From Xestospongia muta (lineage: Eukaryota; Porifera; Demospongiae; Haplosclerida; Petrosiidae), in NCBI GenBank assembly GCA_963693285.1, contig OY848927.1:1552501-1616500 (forward strand): DNA of 64,000 nucleotides. Reading direction: 5' to 3'. Under the pieces are notes generated by a model that saw nothing but the letters and a program-made list of their open reading frames with translations, made no database searches and was not told the origin of the DNA. This document shows, one piece after another, positions 27,382 to 39,818 of this stretch. Numbering within the stretch: the first letter of the stretch is position 1; each line of letters opens with the position of its first letter. The translations under genes were made by a program, and so were the position numbers.

Positions 27382-30300
27382 TTATAATTCTAACTGAGCT
27401 ATTTCATCAATGATAGATTGTTCTGCTTTGATCTTCTCTACCTAAAAGATAAAAATAAATAATGTAATTATCCTATAATAGAGATATTGATGTTAATATT
27501 GAAGATTAAAGAAAAGCAAGACAACTTCATTAATCATATCCATCATTAAGTGTTCCTAATAGTGGCCAATCAAATCCATTGATGGTCATGTACATTGATG
27601 GTTGAAGTATGGAGTTAAAATTGATATATCATTGCATACAACAATACTGTGTGTAGATATATAACTATGTGTATAATACGAGGCCTGAACAATTAGAGGA
27701 CTGTATGCCAGGGGTTAAAAACATTACTCTAACAAACTCTCCTCCTAGTGTGACAAAACTAATATATAGAGAAATTCTACATTTAAATTTCATCCTCTCA
27801 TCTACTACATTTCCACTGCAAAAGGTAATTTGGTATCATTGCTTGATTTTCTTGCGACAAGAAATAATATGGAATCCAGAATTGTGGTATCCAATGAGAT
27901 GGCTCAATTCAAATCCTGGAAAAAAGCTAGGGTTACTATTTATAGAATAGGCAGGAACAGATATAGGCAAATAAAACATAATAATTGCAGAATTTAAGAC
28001 TTCCTGTTCCAAGCAAAGACACCAGATTACTTTTTGTAGTGGGTGTGGTAGTCTTAGGATGAGACTATCTATACACTGACTTACCCATAACATCTATCAG
28101 TTATCAAATAAGAGTAAAGTTTATAGCTCAATAAACCAATTCTAAGCCACACAGTGACACACAATAGTGAAATAACTATATGTACATTTCTAGGGGAGGG
28201 AGATGTCTGGAGACTCCGTTAATAAAAATTACAAGCTGTTATATGAATGAGCGTGTCTGAGAGTAAACATTTATAAATAGATTTTTATTTCTACGAATAT
28301 CGCTGTGCACGACAACACTGTCTTATACTGTTGCTTCAAAGATGTGAGATGAAATTACTGCATTCTAATAAAAACAACATAATGATGTAACAAAGTAGCA
28401 GGAACAAGTCTCCAGACATTTCCCTCCCCCAGAAACATCGGGTGACATGAGACTAATGTACATGTACATTATAACATTCCTTTGTTACCTGATTAGCTTC
28501 TAGCACTTTGCCTTCTGCTATTTGTTGTTTGAGTGATTCAATTTGTTTGAGTTTCTATTGGACAAGATCAAAAACTAACATAAACACAAGACAACGTAAC
28601 TTATGCTGAAATTAGCTAATTAACTAATTAATTAGTAATTAGTACAATTAATTTACTGTAAACATGGACATTCTGAAATATGGATACCTTTAAAACAAGG
28701 ACATCCTAATAGACTGTACCTATATTGTTCTTAAAATTAATTTGACTTACTTTCTTTAATGATTTCAGACGTTTATCACTATCACTAGCTCCAGCACCAG
28801 GTGAGGTGTCTGCTGTCTTTAGAAGGTAACTGGTTGTAGCTAGTACATCCTGACGTTCCCTTTGAGACTCAGTTCCATGTTCAGTTTGAGAATGAGTCTG
28901 GGATTGTTCTTGTTTAGATCGTTTTTGAGCTTCACGTTTCTTCTTGTTTTTCATTGCAGACTTTGAGAGGGGCTCTAAAACAATAAAGAATTGGAGAATG
29001 ATAGTATTTATTCTTAAAACAATCCTATAAAACATCAAGATATCTGATTTACTAGTAACATAAAAATATAAGAAAGAATAAAAGAATTTACTCTATCTAT
29101 CATCCCTATTGTCATAGTGTAGACATAATTTAATTCATTTACAGTGTATATTATCAGTTATTACAGTATAAAACTATTTCACTCATCACATCTCACAACA
29201 CTAAAGTTAAGAGGACTACAAAACTTTTTAAAATTTGGCAAAGCAATATTCCTATAGTAATTTAAGGTAAAATGTTTAGAGGTAAATTAGAATACTCAGT
29301 ATACACAAATAATTAATTTTAACAAAATTAGAGAGCATTACCACTTCAAAAATGGAATGTAGGTAGTGCTCAGTGTCAATGTTTGTCAAGAGAGTAAACT
29401 GTGTTTTAAGAAGAAATTGTATTCACAAACAATTGGATGTTTCAAATCTGAGGTAGACCTCAATAGATATGAAAACAATCACTAATATGACAGACTAATA
29501 TCCTAAAGTTCATATCTATTGTAGGAGACTTGCTTGCTTGTTGGAATTAGCCTAAATTAGAGTATTATAATTCAGGCAAATTTATAGAAGAATTTCATAG
29601 ATAATTCTTTGAAATAATTAATTAGAGTTAGAAGTTTTATGGTAACCGAAACATATATACAGAGCCCCTTAGTAATGTCACTATCATTCCTGATCAATCA
29701 ACATCAATTTTGCCCACAAATTCCATAGTATAGTCCATAAATACTGCTAAAGCAATTATTTATATATCTAATTAATTGTCTATATTAATCATTAGATCAG
29801 GGACATACCTGTATGACTGGTCTCACTTGTACTGGCATCAACCTTATAATAATGATATAATAATATAGACCATACTAATGACTTAATTACCTGCTTAACT
29901 GGCCGGGGTTGACCCCTCAACGATGGTGGTACATAAGCTACAGGTATAGCAGCTACAATGAGATAGTCAATACTCTATTAACAAATATATTGAAATACCT
30001 TTAGGCTTAGTGGTTGCCATGGCGATAGGTATTATAGGAGAGGTAATATTAGGAACGGGATAGTGACCACAATGACATGGTCTCCAAGAAACCTAACATA
30101 CAAATGGTACGATAACAATTGTCTGATAAACAGGTGCAAGATTGAAATGATCTGGCGTCCTTGGAATACATCTATATGGCTTTTTAAGGGTTAAGACTAC
30201 GATATACTTCATTACATAATCTATATACCCCACAAACTAACTATTCACAGATAACCCAGGAAGTGATGACACATTCATAACTTACAGTATGTACCTCTTT

Positions 30301-33300
30301 TATGTCATAGAGATTACATCCTATAATGCTTTTGATAATACCAAGTTCACATGAAACTCTTAATTAGGAGATGTAACAAAGAGAATACAAAGCTAGAAGA
30401 CAGAAAAGGAAGCTAGCTAGCCACAACTTGGTCAGACGTAAAGGTCATTGTAGTTTTCACAGTTAATGATAATGAAGTTCGTTGGTTGCCCTGAGGCAGT
30501 TACCATATGTGACTTCATTTTATTTGCTACTTTAAATTGTTGAATATAACAATAGAGTAACAATGATACCGGTAGACATATTATACTGAATGTACATAAT
30601 ATGTGGTCCAAAACAATTATAGGACTGTCATTCACGCTAAGCAACAAAAAGTTAAAAATTTCCACGAAGGTTGAAAATAGGTTCAAATGAACTGACTATC
30701 ACCTAACTTTGTCAATTTTAAGCAACTTACTTCCCACAACTCATGTCTTGAGGGTGTGGCTTCTTCATAAATCAAAGCTCCTGTAAAATGCCACAATTTG
30801 AACCTATAGACAACAATCTCATAATTATATCCTGCTAATGAGGGGACTTACCCATTACCTTCCCTCAGACGAGGGGAAGTAGTCGCTGTTAGTACATGAG
30901 CCCCATCAGGTGACCACCCCAATGTTGTTGAATCACTAGCCTGAATATAACATGTACATGTATATCAACAAATCAAATGTATAGTTATAAGTTAATAAAG
31001 GGTTAAATAGCAAGTAAAAGTGGCCACTTGTCACATCATCTTAAATAGCAGCAAGCAACATTTAAAAAGTCTTTATAGTTCTCTTCTTGAACAATGACTA
31101 ATAGTTTGTTTATCAAGTTACAATTATAAAATAATTGAAGCAATGGACATGATAATGTATTGTTACACACAAAGTCTCTCAGTCACACTATATGAAAAGG
31201 GACAATCAGTGGATCTACATGGTTACTAATGACATTCAATGACAAAGTGAGTGGTCACTTGAAAACATTAAAATTGTCCATCCATCTCATCTTATCTTAC
31301 TTGAGCCTTTGAAATCAATTTATGTGAAGTAGCATCCCAAAACTCCATATTACCTCTTAAATTACCAAATCCAGCCAAACACAAGAGTACAATTGTTAAG
31401 GATATCTTAATATAAACAATTTATTATAACTGCAGTAATGGTAATAAGATGACTCTGTTGTCATGGAGACAGTTGGTCTCTCTCTATCCCATATGTTAGA
31501 CACATGCAAGATAACATACTACTGTGGTGGTTCATAGCACTTGATAAACAATGGGAATAAAATGATATCACTCATTAGTAAGGTATAATGAAAATAACTT
31601 TAAAAAGTACACAGCATGTTGTCATAGCAACATAACATCTGTTTTGTTCCCCTATCAGAATTCAGTGTATTCCTAACATACCCTTCATGGTCAAAACCCA
31701 CTAGCGTCTTTTATGGTTATACACTAAGCAGATATGATACCCCAGACATACCACATATACATAACATATATTGTAGTGCATTTATTGAGGATATTATTCC
31801 CATGAGGATTATATAGAGCAGTGTTACGATGAGTTATTCCAAAATCAAAGACCATTTCACATTTATTGTTAAAAAGTGCAGCCTTTGATGGCATAACTGA
31901 AGCACGTATGTGTGTTAAAGAACTAACCAAATGACAGAATGAAAATAGTTATTTTATTACTTAATATTTCAATGAGGATACATCCATAAACAACACAGAA
32001 TTGTAATTCTGTTGGACTCCACTCCACTCCATATATAGGTCCTTTTTTATCTAAAGAGAAATGAAAGTGAACAAGTATGGCAAATCATTCAGAATATCAA
32101 TGATCCCAAGACTAAAAAACGTTCAATCAATTTTGTATCCTCTACAATTCAAACACATGCATAGTATCTAACTAATAGTAGTTCTGTCTCTATGAGTTGT
32201 GTTCATTGGTTCATTGAATAAAGTTACTAACTATATCCTATTATTAACCAGCTCATCTGTTCTATGCATTTATGGCTCTATTAATACTAGCACATACCTA
32301 GTGGTACCATAAATCCTTCTCCTTTAACAGACAAGTAATACAATCCTTGTTCTCCATAATAAGATGCTCCAGATTTGTCCACATCAGTAGCAGTAAGCAC
32401 CAATACACCTTTACCTGTGAAGACATATCATAACAGTACTATTGGGTCATTGGTTGCTACTGACTAATACACAAGATCAGACATTTACAAAATGGTTAGA
32501 GTATTCACCACATATAAATAACATCAGTATTAATATAGCAGTATATCTATTTACCAAATAAACTGTGTTCCTATGTTAGTGGGATAGTGGTAAGTGTATT
32601 AAGTCCCTACTTTTCTTTTATTCTGTACAACACAAAGACATTCCAAAAAAAGGAAATTAATGGGGAAAGGGGAGTAATTACAAGTTAATGAACAAAAGGT
32701 TGTTTGGTCAGTGATATCAATACTATTACATGAATGAGTTACACACAATGAAACAGCTGTAAGTAACAGTAACTGCTAAATGTAGGAGGGATATACCTTT
32801 TTTATCCCATGTCATTTCTACGGTGTCCGCTTTATAAAAACTTTTATTAGCAATAACAGCACCTGGTCCTGAAACCTGAGGATACGTGTACAACTGAACA
32901 CTGGAAGGAGCCCCCTAGAATAATAAAGACAATATAAAAGAGAAACCACATATTACTGCATTGTGTGTGTGTGATCATTAATATCATAATTATTAATGGA
33001 ACAAGTGGTAACAGGATGATTATCTATGACAACATAATAACAAGAATTGGTTACCAATGGCAACATAAAGAACAACTAAAGTGGTAAATTATGTTTACAG
33101 AAAGATAATTGAATACATCACCTTCACTAGGAACCATATTTTAAATGGATAAAACTAAAACCCATAGCAACCATATTAAAATGATGTCAACCACATAATA
33201 ATCATATTATGTGACATCAAAATTTTTAGAGGTTATTAATTTGACACTCACAATTACAACTGACATTGTACCTTAGTGCCTTTAATATGTATAGCAACAT

Positions 33301-35810
33301 GATAAGGAGGTGTTCCATGAGATAAAGCATACGTCATTAAATGTTCATGTTGTAAACGACATGTCGGAGATGGTCCTGAAATAGCAGAGATATAGATGAA
33401 TAAATAGATAAATTGATGGATGAATACAATGATGAACAAAGTAAAATGGATGTATAGCTGGTATTGATTACATTTAAATTTTGAGACTACTATCATGGAC
33501 CAGTTTTGATACTTAACTGTTAACAGTACAATTATAATGACCTATTTCCCATAACACTACACTGTAATTAACACAATATAAATTCCTGTCATTAATGTGA
33601 GATCACAAGACATGTCATCTTTCTCTGTTATGAGTGGGCCTTCCTTAGTGTAGCGGTTAGCTAGCGCTAAGTATAGTGGTTAGAGATTTAGCTTCACTTA
33701 ATGGATAGGGTATGGCCTTGTGGATATGGTTAAGTATTAGTAATATTACATAAGCAATATTCACTGTCCATCTGTGACAATGTATATAAATCCCTTGAGG
33801 TCTTTTACCTTACCTGGTTTTCCACCTTCAAAGAAATGTACCTCATTTGTAACATTCCTTGCACAAAGACGTTCATCATCAGTCCATTGAGGGCACCTAC
33901 AGAAACAATATTAAAAATGCATGACCTCCATACTATATGATACTAGTAATGTCTCAGACAAAGAAATTAAAGGTTTTGATAATGTTTTTTAAGTCACTTA
34001 ATAACGTAAACCAAACTTACCAACTGTCTTGCCTCTTTTGAAAATACTCAGCAATCAAGTCACCTCTTTGAAAAATATGAAGATTAGGTTGACCAGCCTC
34101 TCCATGACGAACAATATATGGTTGCCATAGTAACAAATATGTGCCAAGTGGTGAGTATGCCATCAGCCGTGAGGCTGGAAAGTCCAGTTGTCCCTCAACA
34201 TGGCATGAAGGTATATTACAAACCTGTACACTATAATATATAACAATAGAATATGAGATATATGAGAGATAACACTGTACCTTTGTCCATCACAGTAAGT
34301 TAGTTGAGATCCATCTGGATTCCAAACTAGAGCACGTGAATCTGAAGAGCTAGAATAATAGAAATATGTGATTGCTATTTGCTTGTGATGTGTATATACC
34401 ATAATAGCTATATATACACTTATATAATGGTCGTGTGTAACACATTTGTGTTTTAAAAGCAAAATTTAATTTGAGGTTTAATTTGGACCTTTCAGATCAC
34501 TTTAATAGCTTCGCCATATGTATATGAATTACTGGATTATTTTAAGCAAAGTAAGTCATAACAGAAAAACTACAAATGCTAAGCTAATGAGAGCATCTTT
34601 AGTTATAGCAAACTAACTTCTGTCACTATTTTTATGTGTTTGTAGTTCTATATAATGTCACTATTTTTATGTGTTTGTAGTTCTATATAATGTCACTATT
34701 TTTGTGTGTTTGTAGTTCTATATAATGTCACTATTTTTATGTGTTTGTAGTTCTATATAATGTCACTATTTTCACATGTTTGTAGTTCTATATAATGTCA
34801 CTATTTTCGTGTGTTTGTAGTTCTATATAATGTCACTATTTTCACATGTTTGTAGTTCTATATAATGTCACTATTTTCATGTGTTTGTATATTAGTATTA
34901 TTTTAGTTAAGTATATCTAAAACTATAATAATATTTACGATGTAAATGAATATCTAATCTTTCAGTACAACTAACTAATCATTAGAACCTAGAGCCCATA
35001 CATGTATTATACATACATACATATTCTACAACATCTATCAGCTAATACCATATTGCATATTTAGAAGCCATACTGTATACTAAAGTTGAGTCAATACATT
35101 TGGTTTACTTAATGTAAATATGCCAAATTAAAATGTCTAGACAAATTTACAAGCTAGTCACTATTCAAGGTTTTCTTTTAGTAATACATTTATTTTTCTA
35201 TTACCTTCATTCAATTAGATTCACCATCCATTAGTACATGCAATAACAATTTGCTTGGACAATATAACTTGGTCTATAATCTAGAAGTATACTGAAAAAT
35301 CTATTGCCTATATATATATATATAGAATTATAGATAGTACTAGTCAAGTGATACTGCTCAGTACTTTATTTACATTAATTAAAACTACATACAATAACTA
35401 AAACATTTAGTGAAGGAAATAATTAACTAGAACTAATTAAATCTATTTTTCTAGGAGCTAAACTAACTAAAGTAATTGTAAAAATGCCAAACTAACTAAC
35501 ACCAACTCAAAATAAAAACAAAAAACATTAGTTGTAATTCTATATAATGTCACTATTTTCATATTTGGTGTCAACTAAACATATCACATTACATGAATAT
35601 GATGCAGTAATTGTCACTGCCTGTGCTTCAATGAGACTTTATAAAAACAGTGATATCATTATATTAATAATTGTTTTAGAGTATGTAAAAGTAGTCATTT
35701 ATAGAGCCTCAGTACTGACCACATCTCTAGCTCTGGATTGTCCATATATTTCTCTACTCCCCAAGTATATGATCAGGCAGGATGCATATATAAACAGTAT
35801 AGCATTATAC

Positions 35811-35846
<36 letters not shown>

Positions 35847-36483
35847 TGTATGTATGTATGTATGTATGTATAGCAGTATACTGTATATATAACAACATAT
35901 TGTATATTTAGCCTTTTTTATGTGATACAAAAAGTTCACAATCTTTGTTTACAGGTCTATTGCTAAATTAGTTGATATATTTAAGTTCACAATTGTTAAC
36001 ATAACAATTTAATTATGTATTGTTATGGTTGGATAATTAGAGTTAACAAGATAGCATCCTCTACAAAGTTGAGGAAAAAAGTGAAAAACACTTATATAGT
36101 AGTATAAAGAAAGAACATGGCTTTATGAATAGGAATTTAATAATCCTAATTGATGTCTAATAAATCACTTCCCCTCATCCATGATAAGCTTTTTAATTTT
36201 TACTACCAAGAGAGGCAAATTAGAGTCTAAATTTCTTATTTAGTAGTCAATTTGTGTAATATATTGCTTGAAATTAAATACCTAATTATTTTTGATGTGA
36301 TTTTTGCACCATCTTGTTGCCATAACAATATCCCTTGACTCCCTCGACCTACAAAGTACAGAGTATATCTTTGACTATAAATGGCTTCGAGAATACTTCC
36401 AAATCATGAGTAGTCAGTGATAATAGAAACTCACTTACGAACATAGGATGATCATCTGTTACCACATGTAATGCACTGGCCAT
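27382..36483 (-). CDS. EIF2A: Eukaryotic translation initiation factor 2A
   Basis: About 16 minus-strand exons across 9 kb, the loosest gene in the window. Beta-propeller pieces in order: RGSQGILLWQQDGAKITSKI, RALVWNPDGSQLTYCDGQ, SPLGTYLLLWQPYIVRHGEA, NVTNEVHFFEGGKP, ANKSFYKADTVEMTWDKKGK, VLVLTATDVDKSGASYYGEQ, FGNLRGNMEFWDATSHKLIS, HVLTATTSPRLREGNGFKLW. A disordered stretch (AYVPPSLRGQPRPVK, EPLSKSAMKNKKKREAQKRS) and a terminal coiled coil (KLKQIESLKQQIAEGKVLEA) match eIF2A; stop at 27382-27384. eIF2A delivers initiator tRNA in a GTP-independent, non-canonical route. The proposed first exon (36483-36439, MASALHVVTDDHPMF) does not join the next exon (36348-) in the frame needed for RGSQG, so the 5' end is unresolved. 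Confidence 0.88.
27813..28042. mobile_element. 230-bp inverted-repeat element (MITE-like) in eIF2A intron
   Basis: The ends are inverted repeats of about 32 bp: the left starts CCACTGCAAAAGGTAATTTG and the reverse complement of the right starts CCACTACAAAAAGTAATCTG. No coding capacity. I could not find a convincing target duplication, so the superfamily is open; the CACT-type end may hint at CACTA but is not decisive. Confidence 0.65.
28187..28435. mobile_element. 249-bp inverted-repeat element (MITE-like) in eIF2A intron
   Basis: Terminal inverted repeats of about 28 bp: left TTTCTAGGGGAGGGAGATGT and, reverse-complemented, right TTTCTGGGGGAGGGAAATGT, both continuing CTGGAGAC. There is no coding capacity. 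A 3-bp ACA flanks both sides, which might be a target duplication but is too short to prove it. It lies 144 bp from the previous element in the same 1.05-kb intron; the inverted repeats of the two elements are unrelated. Confidence 0.65.
29040..29805. other. Long eIF2A intron without visible features
   Basis: AT-rich intron between the Lys-rich exon (ending upstream near 28975) and the small exon near 29810-29843. No open frame, inverted repeat or simple array stood out. Confidence 0.5.
34621..34889 (+). repeat. 35-bp minisatellite, about 7.7 copies
   Basis: Head-to-tail copies of a 35-bp unit starting at 34621, 34656, 34691, 34726, 34761, 34796, 34831 and 34866 (partial). The unit begins TGTCACTATTTTTATGTGTT and ends GTAGTTCTATATAA. 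Variants alternate between TTTAT, TTTCAC and TTTCGT at one position. A solitary copy (CTATATAATGTCACTATTTT) sits at 35541-35560. It lies in the largest eIF2A intron. Confidence 0.95.
35818..35872 (+). repeat. (TATG)n microsatellite
   Basis: About 13 tandem TATG/GTAT tetranucleotides in the large eIF2A intron, flanked by near-palindromic ATACTATATATA and AGTATACTGTATATA. The rest of the intron (34890-36290) shows no gene. Confidence 0.95.
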
Positions 36484-36675
36484 ATTGAAGATCACGTGAT
36501 CGATTAAACTTTGAATTTAATGATTGTAAATTAATTATTTTCAGTAAACATAGTAGTGACGTCATAATAATAATAATACGTACACAGAAAAAAGTGATAA
36601 ACATTACTAATAGATATAATATGTTATTTATTAACAGTTTTGTAGTAATACATAATTGATCAAGTTCAGCAGCAC

Positions 36676-37421
36676 TTAATTTGATGGACAGTCTGTAGAA
36701 TTTATTGAGGGACAAAGTGGTTTGTGATATGCCAAAATGTAATCTTTTACATCTTGCTCAATACTAGTATCACATTGTATATGACATTGAATCCAAACAC
36801 ATGGGTTGATATTAGGGGGAACAGTCATCTTCATTGATTCTAGTTGAGCTTGTGTTTGAAGTATTAGAGCAAGCTGGTAAAAATTCAATGAAGACAACTG
36901 ATATTTAGAGCATTTTTCTATCTATAAAAGAATGAATGAAGAAAATGACGCTTGTCAAGGAACTAATGAGCATGCACATTACACTTACCATTGCCTTGAT
37001 TGCATTTTCCTGTAAATTCTTTATTGTTTCCATGGCTACTTGAATATGTTCATGTTGGCTAGTGGTTGCAAGTCCTACAAATATCTTGGACATTTCAAAG
37101 AAACTTCTTTTATCACAATCCTCTAAAATCCCATCAAAGTACTTGGATTTCTGCAAATAAATATTATATGAGTTGTGAAATATCATTCAGAATATCAGTG
37201 CATTTATTATACATACCAATAGAGATGCTGCAATGTCAAGTCCTAGTTGTAGTTCTTGTAATTTTGTGTTATGGTGATCATGAATGGGATATGCATCAAT
37301 GAACTCATACATCAGTACAGCAACAACCATCATTCTATAAAGCAGTATATATGTGTGCATAGATCAATAACCAATAACATAAAAAAATTACTTACTTTGC
37401 AATTTGTCCATAGTTTGCCAT
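36676..37421 (-). CDS. Small secreted helical cysteine-containing protein, unrecognised
   Basis: Four exons, 37421-37396, 37334-37217, 37150-36989 and 36921-36676, splice in phase to 183 residues. The N-terminus MANYGQIAKMMVVAVLMYEF looks like a signal peptide with a short n-region, with cleavage plausible near FIDA-YPIHD. The mature part is strongly helical: LQELQLGLDIAASLLKSKYF, FFEMSKIFVGLATT, HIQVAMETIKNLQENAIKAM, LNFYQLALILQTQAQLESMK. Seven cysteines follow (CDKRSFF, EKCSKY, NPCVWIQCHIQCD, LCPSINSTDC). One N-glycosylation site is in the tail (NST). Four or five amphipathic helices plus cysteines in a short secreted chain recall helical cytokine-like proteins, but this is a shape analogy; I know no family. 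It lies between eIF2A and FIBP on the same strand. Confidence 0.75.
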
Positions 37422-38314
37422 AATAGTATATCTCTAGAACTTGCAGGTTACTTGTTCAGATTTTGATGTTTAAATGCAAGCAGCCAGACCATTTATATTA
37501 CTTCTGGATCTGTGTTTAGACTATAGAATTATTCAAATATAGAGGGTAGATTAATTTTTGTGTGGTTTCATAGGGACTTAGCTATAGCTTCATGCATCCT
37601 ACTGATAGTAACCATTGACAACCACATTAATTAATGAGAAGTTGATTTAATATTGAAATCCAATATGTAATAGTTTTGTCATGCATTTAAATAGTTTATA
37701 CAGCTGTTTGAAGATCCTCTTCTCTAGCAGACAACCACTAATTAAGGTCTGAGGAACTGTACAGAGCTACCAGCTGCCTTTTCTTATTAATTCTATGGTT
37801 AACCATAACAGTCAATACATATCTAAATTAGTTAGGTATCTATCCTGCATCTACTATATAAATACACTATTTACTCAATTTAACATGACATTGATTGACC
37901 AATGTATATCTATGACAAAACAAATTGATGGACTTTAATATTGTATATTGAAGAAAACCTACAATCTACTATGGAACTTTATTGCAAAATACAAGGTCGC
38001 TTTCAACAAACAACAATATTGCTCTTCTGTTTTCCTAGCAATGTTGTTGCATAGTAGTAACATCGCATTCAATAATTTTAGGGTAGACATTTTGTTATGA
38101 CTCACAGTGAGTACTTTTGACACTTTTTGTCACACTAGGTTTAGTGCCCTTTGAAATAGAACTGTAATCGATTTCGTACAACAACAGTGCCACAATACAA
38201 GGGGTAAATTGTAACTAACCACTATGCCATTTTGTTGCAAACAATTGTTACTACCTGTTATCTACAGGAAAGTCTTAATATTACAGATATATAAAAGTTA
38301 ATGTCAAAAATTAA
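37422..38314. other. Intergenic region upstream of the small secreted gene
   Basis: About 890 bp holding the promoter of the small secreted gene and the 3' flank of FIBP. Both strands were scanned for signal peptides and spliceable exons; nothing supportable was found. Confidence 0.5.
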
Positions 38315-39748
38315 TTAAATGTGATATAATATATTAACACATTGCTTTAACACTTCTAAATAGCGAATATAAGTCTCCGCCCATCTTCCCCAATCCTTCA
38401 CTACAGAACGTCCATAATGTTTCAAGTAACTAGTTTCACAATCGCTAAATGTTTCAATCATTGAAGTGAAAATAGTATCAATATCCTGTGCTGACCACTT
38501 CTGTTGCATTGATGGTTCTATAACTTTCTCAGCAAGATCAATAAAAAAGTCTTTGAGATGTTTGCTATGAATTAATGAGGAACCAATGGTTGTTAGGTTT
38601 CTTGAAAGAACTTTAAAGTTAGCGTCAATTGAACGAAATAACCATTGTGGTATATGTTTACGCTTTAAATCACGAACTACAAATTTTTGATGATGTTCAA
38701 TCCAGACACGATCAATCAAATTAAGTTTCAAGTCATGCAACTCTTGCAAGAAATCTCTGTCCAATTCTAAGTCGTCATCAACAAGACGACGAGATCCTAG
38801 TGAACCTGATGTCCATCTTTCAATCATTAAATTAGCACAGTTAGTGAAATCACCCACTGACAAGTGAGCAAGCTTCTTTTTCCCTGTCTCAAAACGATTA
38901 TAACTAAGAAACACCAGTGAAGCATAACTTTGTGCCAACAGTTCAGGTAAATGAAATTGTTGCTTTACATTTTCAACTAGAGAGCCTTCAAAATCATCCA
39001 CTACTTTGAGTACTCGTTTTATGTTATCAAACTGTCTCTGGCAACTCTTTAAAGATACTCCTGTCTTCTCACTGACATCATCTAAATCACGTCTGTTTTT
39101 ACCGCTCAGTTTTCGTCCGAGAAATTCTCTTACAACAGGTTCATCAAATGTATAATATGATTCTATCATCAGGTGACGTGTTGCTGGTGGAATCTAAAAG
39201 AAAAAATGTTAATATAATGTAATATTATCATAATAATGTTTATATTACATCATTGCACTAAATTCTTCAATGTGTACAGGTAATAGCTAATATGGGTGTG
39301 GTCTGATGTTATCACAAGTAGCGAGTCGCTAATTCCATAAACAATATATCAGTGAACAGGACCTATATATTAGGTCCTGTACATACATCTTCTAATATTA
39401 ATGCTACAACTCAATTTTACAGTACATGTCATTTTCTCAATAGTCACATAAATAACTCTATTTAATGAGCATCAGATCAAAACAACAGACCTGGAAAATA
39501 CTCTGATTAAGAAATGTAGGCGGAGAATGGAGGTAGGGCTCAACAGAATTAAATACTCGGTACATTTCTTCAGTTTCTGATAAAACAAGAGAAGGATAGT
39601 CACTGAATAATTTTGTCACAGTTGGCTCGCGTCTTAAACGTTCCTTAGTGGCGCCATTAAGGTTGAATCCTTGTAACCAGAAGGAAAATGCAGTCAAATC
39701 AACATCAGCAGGATCTGTAACAACAACATTAATAATAGGTTTTGCCAT
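38315..39748 (-). CDS. FIBP: Acidic FGF intracellular-binding protein
   Basis: Two exons, 39748-39491 and 39193-38315, join in phase 0 to give 378 residues (human FIBP: 364). Matches span the protein: NSVEPYLHSPPTFLNQSIFQ|IPP, HLMIESYYTFDEPVVREFLG, KSCQRQFDNIKRVLKVVDDF, ASLVFLSYNRFETGKKKLAH, LSVGDFTNCANLMIERW, ANFKVLSRNLTTIGSSLIHS, DLAEKVIEPS, and the end YIRYLEVLKQCVNILYHI. FIBP binds internalised acidic FGF in mammals and is linked to proliferation and left-right patterning; its ancestral role is not settled. Start at MAKPII; an upstream in-frame Met (39829) overlaps the NUDC start and lacks family support. Confidence 0.95.
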
Positions 39749-39818
39749 TTTGTTTTGTTTGCACATGCGCAGTTGATCTGACCTCGTTGTTTGTACCACG
39801 TGTGCAGGCTTACTCGTC
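39749..39818. promoter_or_regulatory. 70-bp bidirectional promoter FIBP / NUDC
   Basis: The divergent start codons at 39748 (minus) and 39819 (plus) leave 70 bp. The stretch includes TGCGCA (39767-39772) and a CACGTG E-box (39798-39803), as does the 75-bp promoter at 13813-13887. Role inferred from geometry. Confidence 0.7.

Noticed and set aside
27669..28093. Overlapping frames on both strands near 27.7-28.1 kb
   Set aside because: They lie across the inverted-repeat element in the eIF2A intron; no protein similarity or exon signals.
30432..30686. 84-codon minus-strand frame with hydrophobic stretches
   Set aside because: No signal-peptide cleavage pattern, no splice partners in phase, and located inside the eIF2A intron.
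33640..33720. tRNA-like or SINE-like words (TAGTGTAGCGGTTAGC, TAGTGGTTAGAG)
   Set aside because: They resemble an A box, but no B box (GGTTCGA...) or cloverleaf pairing follows, and there are no flanking duplications.
34621..34889. Regular 35-bp repeats as a CRISPR-like array
   Set aside because: Units are contiguous with no unique spacers, and the sequence is an animal intron; it is a minisatellite.
35547..35873. 108-codon plus-strand frame in the eIF2A intron
   Set aside because: It runs into the (TATG)n array (CMYVCMYV), lacks exon-like composition, and is in an intron of a well-supported gene.
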